NCBI GenBank assembly: GCA_045541475.1
Contig: JAZQJI010000034.1
Span: 1 to 64,000 of the forward strand
Source: RGIG3077 sp045541475
GTDB taxonomy: Bacteria > Bacillota > Clostridia > Oscillospirales > Ruminococcaceae
DNA: 64,000 bases
Reading direction: 5' to 3'
Positions 57,730 to 64,000 of this stretch are shown here, in pieces. The position numbers and the translations under genes were made by a program. Under the pieces are notes generated by a model. It saw only the letters and a list, made by a program, of their open reading frames with translations, had not been told where the DNA came from and searched no databases. Each line of letters starts with the position of its first letter. Within the stretch, counting starts at the first letter, position 1.

Positions 57730-59400
57730 TCAGAAAAGACCCGTAATGTTGCCGTTGTCATCACAATCGATTTTAAGTGCCGCAGGAACCTTAGGAAGCC
57801 CGGGCATTGTCATGATATCGCCGGTTAACGCCACAACAAAGCCTGCACCAAGCGAGGGACGCACATCGCGCACGGTAATTCTGTAATTTTCGGGCAAGCC
57901 GAGCTTTGCAGGGTCGTCCGAGAGTGAATACTGTGTTTTTGCCACGCAAACGGGTGTTTTGTCCGCTCCGATTGCGGTTAAATCCGCAATTGCTTTTTCA
58001 GCCTGTGCTGTAAAGTTTACGCCGTCGGCACGGTAAATTTCTTTTGCAATTATTTCTATCTTTTCTTTTATGCTTAAGTTTTCGTCGTAAATCGGTGCAA
58101 ATTCAGAAGGCTGTGTGTCAATGCTCTCACAAACTGCCTTTGCAAGCTCAATTCCGCCATCGCCGCCCTTTGCAAACACCTCACAAAGCTCGCATTTAGC
58201 ACCGCTTTGTTCGCAAACGCTTCTCACAAGTGCAATCTCAGCATCGCTGTCACTTGCAAATCTGTTAATAGCAACCACAACGGGCACGCCAAATTTGCGC
58301 AGATTTTCGATGTGTGCTTTGAGATTTGTGCTGCCTTTTGCCAAGGCTTCAACGTTTTCGTTTGCCAAATCTGCTTTAGCAACGCCGCCGTTATACTTAA
58401 GCGCACGGATTGTAGCAACAAGTACCACGCAGGCAGGCTTTAGCTTTGCAAAACGGCATTTTATATCAAAGAATTTTTCTGCGCCCAAATCGGAGCCGAA
58501 ACCTGCTTCGGTGACGCAGTAATCACCAAGTTTTAACGCAAGTTTTGTAGCGCGTACTGAGTTGCAGCCGTGTGCGATATTTGCAAAAGGTCCGCCGTGA
58601 ATAAATGCGGGGGTGTTTTCCAAAGTCTGCACAAGATTGGGCTTTAAAGCATCCTTTAAAAGTGCTGTCATTGCACCCTGTGCGCCGATATCGCCTGCAT
58701 AAACGGGTTTGTTATCAAGAGAATATGCAACCAAAATATTGGAAATGCGATTTTTAAGGTCTGCCAAATCATCAGCAAGACAGAGAATAGCCATAATTTC
58801 AGATGCAACGGTAATCTGGAAACCGTCCTCTCGGGGTGTTCCGTTAACCTTGCCGCCCATGCCGCATACAATGTTGCGCAGCTGACGGTCATTCATATCC
58901 ACACAGCGCTTGAAAAGTACACGTCTTGTATCAATTTTAAGTTCGTTTCCCTGCTGAATGTGATTATCTATCATAGCGCAAAGCAGATTGTTTGCCGCAC
59001 TGATTGCGTGCATATCGCCCGTAAAGTGAAGGTTTATGTCTTCCATGGGCACAACCTGGGCGTATCCGCCGCCTGCAGCACCGCCTTTAATGCCAAAAAC
59101 GGGACCAAGCGATGGCTCACGCAGGGCAAGCACACATTTTTTGCCGATTTTCTTCATTGCCATTGCAAGACCTGTGCTTACGGTTGTTTTGCCTTCGCCC
59201 GCAGGTGTGGGGTTGATAGCTGTTACAAGAATAAGCTTTCCGTCTTCGTTTTCTTGTGATTTTTTGATAAATTCTTCACTGATTTTTGCCTTGTAATGAC
59301 CGTAGGGCTCGATATATTCTTCGGAGATACCCAAATCAGCAGCAATTTCATTAATTCTTTTCATCTTTGCGCTCTGCGCAATTTCAATATCGCTAAGCAT
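57730..59400 (-). CDS. fhs: Formate-tetrahydrofolate ligase
   Basis: 556 residues, full length. ATP-dependent formation of 10-formyl-THF from formate. P-loop 'NPTPAGEGKTTVSTG' (about 64-78), 'REPSLGPVFGIKGGAAGGGYAQVVPMEDINLHFTGD', and 'VASEIMAILCLA' are family signatures. RBS GGAGG. It fits an anaerobe that uses formate for purine synthesis. First in a three-gene operon. Confidence 0.97.
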   Translation of the reverse strand: MLSDIEIAQSAKMKRINEIAADLGISEEYIEPYGHYKAKISEEFIKKSQENEDGKLILVTAINPTPAGEGKTTVSTGLAMAMKKIGKKCVLALREPSLGPVFGIKGGAAGGGYAQVVPMEDINLHFTGDMHAISAANNLLCAMIDNHIQQGNELKIDTRRVLFKRCVDMNDRQLRNIVCGMGGKVNGTPREDGFQITVASEIMAILCLADDLADLKNRISNILVAYSLDNKPVYAGDIGAQGAMTALLKDALKPNLVQTLENTPAFIHGGPFANIAHGCNSVRATKLALKLGDYCVTEAGFGSDLGAEKFFDIKCRFAKLKPACVVLVATIRALKYNGGVAKADLANENVEALAKGSTNLKAHIENLRKFGVPVVVAINRFASDSDAEIALVRSVCEQSGAKCELCEVFAKGGDGGIELAKAVCESIDTQPSEFAPIYDENLSIKEKIEIIAKEIYRADGVNFTAQAEKAIADLTAIGADKTPVCVAKTQYSLSDDPAKLGLPENYRITVRDVRPSLGAGFVVALTGDIMTMPGLPKVPAALKIDCDDNGNITGLF

Positions 59401-59451
59401 ATATAAAATCCTCCGTTTTCAAAAAGATAAAGCGTCAAGCTATATATTAAT

Positions 59452-59480
59452 ATATTATCATTTTTAACCGCATTTTGCAA
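59452..59480 (-). promoter_or_regulatory. fhs operon promoter
   Basis: Minus strand: -35 TTGCAA (59475-59480), 17-base spacer, -10 TAATAT (59452-59457). Confidence 0.6.
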
Positions 59481-59549
59481 GCTATTTTGCCCATTATCTG
59501 ACAAAAAATCTGAAATGCATCAGAAATTTGCAAAAATGGAAAAAACCTA

Positions 59550-59578
59550 TTGAAATTTTTTATAATATAAGGTATAAT
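59550..59578 (+). promoter_or_regulatory. Promoter of the YfhO-type gene
   Basis: -35 TTGAAA (59550-59555), 17-base spacer, -10 TATAAT (59573-59578). Confidence 0.75.
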
Positions 59579-59613
59579 AAGTTTTATCTACGATATCTTA
59601 AAAGGAGGTCAAA

Positions 59614-62568
59614 ATGGCTAACAAAAAAACAAGAAGCAGCGCCAAAGCGCAGGAAAAAGTTGCCGCTGAAAGCACTGCTGTAATCTCCCAAAAAAAGCTG
59701 TCAGCCGATTTTAGCGCAAAGAATATCTTTGGTGCAATAAAAAAATGGTGCTACAACAACAGATTTTATCTGGCGGCATTTTTCATTCCAGTAATTATGC
59801 TTTACGCCGGCTGGATATTTTTTGATGTGTTTCCCTTTGGTGATAGCTGTGTTCTCGTACTCGACCTTAACGGTCAGTATATCTATTATTTTGAATATCT
59901 CAAAAAAGCTATCTGGGGCAGTGAAAGCATAACTTACTGCTGGGGCAGAAACCTTTCGGGCGAATTTATGGGTATTATCGGATACTACCTTGCCAGTCCG
60001 TTTACTTTGATAGTAATGCTGCTGCCGCAGAGCATGATTCTTGGCGCGTTGTTGATAATGCAGCTTTGCAAAATCGGTGCAAGTGCCGTTACATTTACCT
60101 ACTTTATGGTAAAGGGCAAAAATGCTGATCCTATCCGCTCGCTGATATGCGGTACAGCTTACGCACTTTGCGCTTACGCTGTAATTCAGCTTATGGACCC
60201 GATGTGGCTTGATGGTCTTGTGTACTTCCCGCTGATAGCTCTCGGCGTTGAAAGACTTGTCGATTCGGGCAACAAAACCGGATATATCGTTCCTTTGGCC
60301 CTTATGTTCATTGCACATTTCTACATCGGCTACATGATTGGTATATTCACATTCTGCTACTTCCTTTTCTACTGGCTTACCAGCGAAAAGAAAGAAAAAA
60401 CAGGCGTTTACGAAGGCTTTATGACATGGGTGCGCTTTGGCGTTGGCACCATTGCGGCAATATGCATCGGTGCGGTCATGATTCTGCCCGTGTATTACTC
60501 ACTTTCACTCGGTAAGTTCGAATTTTCAGAACCCGATATGTCATTTGCAACACAGTTCACCGTGTTCGATTTTCTTACAAAGTTGCTGCCCTGCAGTTAT
60601 GATACAGTAAGAAACGAAGGTTTGCCCGAAATTTACACAGGTGTTATCTGTCTTGTTCTTGTGCCTATTTTCTATGCAAACGAAAAGATTTCTTTCAGAA
60701 CAAAGATTTCGTACTCAATGCTGCTTGCAGTGCTGTTCTTCAGCATGTATATCAGACCGGTTGACCTTGCGTGGCACGGTTTCCAGATGCCTAACTGGTT
60801 GCCTTACCGTTATTCATTCCTTTTCTCATTCGTGTTTGCAACAATGGCTGCAATGGCGTTTGATAAGCTTGATGGCATAAAGCCTTCGGCATTGGGCGCA
60901 ACCTTCTTCGGTATAGCTATTTTCTGTCTTGTAATGGGCAGGCTTGATCCTGAAACATACACATGGCTTGACGCTATGGAAAGCATCTGGATGACAGTTT
61001 TCTGTGCTGCTCTTATCTGCGTGTTCCTTTACATGATGATGAAGCATCCCAAGCGCATAGTTTTCCCGCTGTTGATTGTTATGACAATGGCTTTGGAAAA
61101 CGTAACCTGCATTGTTGATACTTTTGAAGATATTGACGAAGACTGTGGATACAGCAAGCAGTCATCATATTATTCATGGCTTGATCCTGTTAAGGAAGTT
61201 TACGAAAAGATTGAATCCCACGAAGATTACGAGGGCAATCAGTCGCCTTACTTCAGAACCGAAAAGACATGGAACAGAACTGTTAATGATGCTCTTTATG
61301 TTGGTTACAGAGGTCTTACACACTCAAGCTCAACAATGAACTCACCCGTTATCAATTTCCTTGCACAGCTTGGTCTTTGCTCGGAAGGACATTACACAAC
61401 GGCAAACGGTTCTACCCCGATTACAGATACTATCTTCGGTATCAAGTACTATATTGATAAAGACGGTCAGTACAAGAATTATCAGGGCGATGTAAGACTT
61501 ACAGGCACTAACCCCATGGTGTATCCTGCTTATGAGCTTGTTTACAATCAAAACGGCACTTATGGCGAAAACGACGTAACTTACACAGTATTTGAAAACC
61601 CGAATTATATCGGACTTGGCTACCTTTGCGATACAAAGCTGTACACAGATCAGTTCTTCAGCACAATGACAGCAAACAAGCCTTTTGAGAATCAAAACAA
61701 GATTTTCTCTTCAATTGCAGGCGTTGAGTATACAGAATACTTCAAGCCCCTTAATTTTAATCCTGATACTGATATGCTTCTTTATAACATCACTGAAACA
61801 AACGCTGTAAACCAGTGGCAGTACACTAAGAACAACGCTTCAGGCGATGCTTATATCGAATTTTATATCACAGCTCAGACATCTGACGAAATCTTTTTCT
61901 ATCTTCCCAGTATCTACGAAAGCAAGGTTAATATCTGGGTTAACTCCGAAAGAGATGAAAACGGTGGTTGGAAGCGCAGCGATTTCACTTACAATCACGA
62001 TTGGGTATCTTCATATTTTGAAGGTGATTACCATACTATCATGAGAATTGATACTTCTGACCTGCTCGCAAGAAACGGTCAGACAGAGGTTGAGCCCGGT
62101 CAGGTATTTGCATTAAGACTTTCAATCCCCGAGGTTGATTATACCTTTATGATAAAGGAACAGCTTCAGTTCTGCTATTTTGATTATGATCAGTTTGTTG
62201 CAGATTGCGCAAACGTTACAAGCTGGAACATTGAAAAGGCTAAGGATACCTACATCAAGGGTACAATTACCGCAGGCGAAAATCAGATGCTTATGACATC
62301 TATCTCCTACGAGCCCGGCTGGACAGTTAAGGTTGACGGCAAAAAGACAGAATACGTTGGCATTTGCTGGGCACTTATCGGTGTGTTCCTCACCCCCGGT
62401 GAGCACACAATTACAATGCGTTTCTTCCCACAGGGACTTGCTCTCGGTATATTCCTGATGATTTGCGGTATTGTTGTAACAGTTATTTTCTACTGCTATG
62501 ATAATAACAAGAAAATCAAAATGGCTAATATTTCCAAGAGAATTAAAGGCGTTACGAAGAAAAAATAA
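59614..62568 (+). CDS. YfhO-family large membrane protein
   Basis: 984 residues, RBS AAAGGAGG. N-terminal ~45 residues are cytoplasmic and basic, then about a dozen hydrophobic helices to ~490, a large external domain (~490-930) rich in Tyr/Asn, and a last helix (~935-960) before a Lys-rich end. The 'DLNGQYIYYFEYLKKAIWG' and 'WGRNLSGEFMGIIGYYLASPF' motifs and the C-terminal 'SISYEPGWTVKVDGKK' match YfhO, a GT-C-like putative glycosyltransferase involved in lipoteichoic-acid or surface-glycan glycosylation in Bacillus/Listeria. The neighbour GtrA-like gene is consistent with a flippase/transferase pair. Acceptor unknown. Confidence 0.85.
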   Translation: MANKKTRSSAKAQEKVAAESTAVISQKKLSADFSAKNIFGAIKKWCYNNRFYLAAFFIPVIMLYAGWIFFDVFPFGDSCVLVLDLNGQYIYYFEYLKKAIWGSESITYCWGRNLSGEFMGIIGYYLASPFTLIVMLLPQSMILGALLIMQLCKIGASAVTFTYFMVKGKNADPIRSLICGTAYALCAYAVIQLMDPMWLDGLVYFPLIALGVERLVDSGNKTGYIVPLALMFIAHFYIGYMIGIFTFCYFLFYWLTSEKKEKTGVYEGFMTWVRFGVGTIAAICIGAVMILPVYYSLSLGKFEFSEPDMSFATQFTVFDFLTKLLPCSYDTVRNEGLPEIYTGVICLVLVPIFYANEKISFRTKISYSMLLAVLFFSMYIRPVDLAWHGFQMPNWLPYRYSFLFSFVFATMAAMAFDKLDGIKPSALGATFFGIAIFCLVMGRLDPETYTWLDAMESIWMTVFCAALICVFLYMMMKHPKRIVFPLLIVMTMALENVTCIVDTFEDIDEDCGYSKQSSYYSWLDPVKEVYEKIESHEDYEGNQSPYFRTEKTWNRTVNDALYVGYRGLTHSSSTMNSPVINFLAQLGLCSEGHYTTANGSTPITDTIFGIKYYIDKDGQYKNYQGDVRLTGTNPMVYPAYELVYNQNGTYGENDVTYTVFENPNYIGLGYLCDTKLYTDQFFSTMTANKPFENQNKIFSSIAGVEYTEYFKPLNFNPDTDMLLYNITETNAVNQWQYTKNNASGDAYIEFYITAQTSDEIFFYLPSIYESKVNIWVNSERDENGGWKRSDFTYNHDWVSSYFEGDYHTIMRIDTSDLLARNGQTEVEPGQVFALRLSIPEVDYTFMIKEQLQFCYFDYDQFVADCANVTSWNIEKAKDTYIKGTITAGENQMLMTSISYEPGWTVKVDGKKTEYVGICWALIGVFLTPGEHTITMRFFPQGLALGIFLMICGIVVTVIFYCYDNNKKIKMANISKRIKGVTKKK

Positions 62569-62580
62569 TTTAAGTTAATA

Positions 62581-62619
62581 AAAAAACAGCTTGCTCTTTT
62601 ATGAGTAGGCTGTTTTTTT
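62581..62619 (+). terminator. Terminator of the YfhO-type gene
   Basis: AAACAGC (62584-62590) / GCTGTTT (62609-62615), extended by weaker inner pairs, then TTTTTT. Confidence 0.75.
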
Positions 62620-62643
62620 GATACTTTTTTCTTTTAAACAAAA

Positions 62644-62708
62644 GGGCGATTTTTGTTGTATTTAACAATCAATAAAGCCCCCGAAATGCTCTGTCGGTAG
62701 CAACCGAC
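62644..62708 (+). repeat. Dispersed hairpin repeat, copy B
   Basis: GGGCGATTTTTGTTGTATTT (from 62644) and CAATAAAGCCCCCGAAATGC (from 62670) match copy A near 15.0 kb, and the perfect stem GTCGGT-AGCA-ACCGAC (62693-62708) replaces GCCGGC-AGCA-GCCaGC with paired changes. Copy B is followed by TATTTTTT and could act as a back-up terminator; its end touches the stop codon of the minus-strand GtrA-like gene. Confidence 0.55.
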
Positions 62709-63205
62709 TATTTTTTGAAAACAAGCTTGCTGAGCAGGTAGTTAGCAATAAAAATAACAAACTGGCTGATAATTGTAATAATTGTTTCGGAAATGCCGAT
62801 CAAATCGCAGCAGATGAAAAACATAAGCCATTCCATGCCCAAGGTTGCCAGCCTTGCCGAGTAGAACGAAACAAAAACCTTGAAAAATTCTTCTCTTGTT
62901 TCGGTTTTTGCGTTAAAAACAAAGCTTTTGTTTGTAAAAAACGCAAAGGTTACGGCAGCTATCCACGAAAAAATAACAACCGCAGTTGTGCGCCAGGGTT
63001 GTCCTTTATCTACAATTACAGCAAAGCCTAAAAATTTTGTTAGTATTGAAACAAGCGTTGTAAGCACCCCGATAAATACATACATAATTATTTCTTCGTA
63101 TTTATCATACAATTTTTCAAGCTTTATTAATTTAAAGCACGCACGGAAGAATGCGTGCAGCCATGTCTTTTTTTCTTGATTGTTTGTGTTTTTTGTATTG
63201 TTCAT
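62708..63205 (-). CDS. GtrA-family membrane protein
   Basis: 165 residues from the ATG at 63205 (AGGAAAG upstream; the longer frame to 63343 has no RBS). Four hydrophobic helices with the GtrA pattern ('YVFIGVLTTLVSILTKFLGFAV', 'AVVIFSWIAAVTFAFFTNKSFVF'). GtrA proteins are thought to flip polyprenyl-phosphate-linked sugars to the outer face for GT-C transferases. Convergent with YfhO and separated only by terminator/repeat sequence. Confidence 0.82.
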   Translation of the reverse strand: MNNTKNTNNQEKKTWLHAFFRACFKLIKLEKLYDKYEEIIMYVFIGVLTTLVSILTKFLGFAVIVDKGQPWRTTAVVIFSWIAAVTFAFFTNKSFVFNAKTETREEFFKVFVSFYSARLATLGMEWLMFFICCDLIGISETIITIISQFVIFIANYLLSKLVFKK

Positions 63206-63359
63206 AGTTTTAATCTTTCCTGAAAATTTATTGCATATCCATGTAATATGATAGCAAGAAAACACAAAAATTTCAATAGCTTTTGCAAATTTGTGCATTT
63301 TTTCGTTGCAATGCACAATTGCAAGGATAAAATAATCTGTCAATCAGCAATATGGGGTA

Positions 63360-63388
63360 TTGAAAAATTATGATTTATGTGATAAAAT
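63360..63388 (+). promoter_or_regulatory. Promoter of the hemolysin-family gene
   Basis: -35 TTGAAA (63360-63365), 17-base spacer, -10 TAAAAT (63383-63388). Confidence 0.55.
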
Positions 63389-63439
63389 ATATCAGTAAAG
63401 GTATATCAAAGAATAATATAATAACGGAGATTTTGTTTT

Positions 63440-64000
63440 ATGGATTCCACCACGGCGGCCATACTTATATTTGTAATGCTTTTGTTTTCGGGTATATTTT
63501 CAGCAACCGAAACAGCTTTTTCAAGCGTAAATAAAATCAGGCTGAAGAATTTAGCGGCACAGGGTGATAAACGTGCCGAAAAGGCCTTAAAGCTTGCCAA
63601 CTCGTTTGATAAAGTTATTACCGCTATATTAATCGTCAACAATGTTGTTAACATTGCGTCATCTTCAGTCGGCACAGTGTTGTTTACACAGCTTTTCCCC
63701 AAAAATGGCGTGCTTATATCAACAGTAATAATGACACTGCTTGTGCTTACTTTTGGCGAGATTGTTCCTAAAAGCCTTGCAAAGCAGCACGCTGACGGGT
63801 TTTGCCTTATACTTGCCGCACCTTTGCACATGGTTGTGGTGATGTTAACGCCGGTTGTATTCCTGTTTACAAAGCTTTCGACATTTGTAAATAAGTTGTT
63901 TAGTAACGGAAAGAACAAGCCGAGCGTTACTGAAGACGAATTAAAGCATATTATTGAAGAAATTGAAGAAGAAGGCGTGCTGGAAGAACAGGAAAGCAAT
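63440..64000 (+). CDS. Hemolysin-family / CNNM-CorC-type membrane protein, N-terminal part
   Basis: The frame starts at the ATG at 63440 (GGAGA upstream) and is still open at the window end (187 codons). It begins with a helix and the DUF21 signature 'F-S-G-I-F-S-A-T-E-T-A-F-S-S-V-N-K-I-R-L', followed by 'ILIVNNVVNIASSSVGT' and 'FGEIVPKSLAKQHAD', all typical of the CNNM transmembrane domain. The CBS pair and CorC_HlyC domain should lie beyond the window. These proteins export Mg2+ or other divalent cations; the 'hemolysin' name is historical. The open frame on the opposite strand is a shadow. Confidence 0.9.
   Translation, partial: MDSTTAAILIFVMLLFSGIFSATETAFSSVNKIRLKNLAAQGDKRAEKALKLANSFDKVITAILIVNNVVNIASSSVGTVLFTQLFPKNGVLISTVIMTLLVLTFGEIVPKSLAKQHADGFCLILAAPLHMVVVMLTPVVFLFTKLSTFVNKLFSNGKNKPSVTEDELKHIIEEIEEEGVLEEQESN

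Noticed and set aside
63406..63999. A 197-codon minus-strand frame at the right end
   Set aside because: Shadow of the CNNM/CorC-type gene on the plus strand, which has the DUF21 signature, an RBS and a promoter.
1..64000. tRNA or rRNA genes, transposases and prophage genes
   Set aside because: I saw no cloverleaf-like sequence, rRNA segment, transposase or integrase frame anywhere in the window on either strand.

Overview
The window looks like a chromosomal segment of an anaerobic, low-to-mid GC Gram-positive bacterium of the Ruminococcus / Oscillospiraceae type. The evidence is a class III (oxygen-sensitive) ribonucleotide reductase with its radical-SAM activase, formate-THF ligase, sporulation-type genes (SpoIVB peptidase, a SpoVB-like flippase), type IV pilins, and cellulosome parts: a secreted dockerin protein, a single-cohesin + dockerin scaffoldin-like protein, and a GH9 cellulase made as a lipoprotein. 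Almost every transcription unit has a housekeeping promoter of the form TTGxxx-17-TATAAT and a stem-loop + T-run terminator. I saw no tRNA, rRNA, CRISPR array, insertion sequence or phage module.

Layout. (1) 1-1622: an accessory scrap-yard made of the end of an ECF-type sigma factor, a toxin-tip remnant with a CPCC-type putative immunity gene, and a truncated Rhs core with a C-terminal toxin domain followed by its putative immunity gene. It is followed by a tandem-hairpin element (about 1660-1790), part of which is repeated in degenerate form at the 5' edge of the Rhs fragment. (2) 1970-6268: dockerin protein, then an esterase + GH9 lipoprotein operon. (3) 6332-10672: metK, a PflA-like radical-SAM protein, a CmpB-type membrane protein, and the cohesin-dockerin protein. 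(4) 10823-16333: promoter, tandem NrdR-box-like sites, nrdG-nrdD(with fused glutaredoxin-like domain)-trxB, then spoIVB. (5) 16393-18834: four type IV pilin-like genes on the minus strand. (6) 19040-27091: aminotransferase / unknown / trpS operon, a small membrane protein, SpoVB-like flippase, AspT-type exchanger, hom with an ACT-domain gene. (7) 27192-36829: HPr-like protein, a degenerate DD-carboxypeptidase, pgi + P-loop protein, then the conserved row DUF177-rpmF-DUF512-der-plsY-gpsA-SDR. (8) 36904-44674, minus strand: membrane protein, uvrA, GNAT, uvrB, AAA ATPase, Thr-rich membrane protein. (9) 44795-56004: acidic lipoprotein, valS-folC, a repeat-rich Pro/Ala protein, manA, ROK glucokinase, glmM. 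(10) 56080-64000: fhs-tcdA-membrane protein (minus), YfhO-type protein, GtrA-type protein (minus), and the start of a CNNM/CorC-type hemolysin-family gene cut by the window end.

How the genes work together: the first third centres on cell-surface biology (cellulosome components, pili, toxin tips), the middle on amino-acid and nucleotide supply and translation, and the last third on glycolytic / cell-wall sugar phosphates (pgi, manA, glucokinase, glmM) and one-carbon metabolism (metK, folC, fhs). The best candidates for new biology are the orphan toxin/hairpin-repeat region at the left end, the NrdR-type control of an NrdD-glutaredoxin fusion, a DD-carboxypeptidase paralogue with all three catalytic motifs altered, a pilin with Lys in place of the conserved Glu5, a dockerin with an insertion inside a calcium loop, and a dispersed hairpin repeat present at about 15.0 kb and 62.7 kb.
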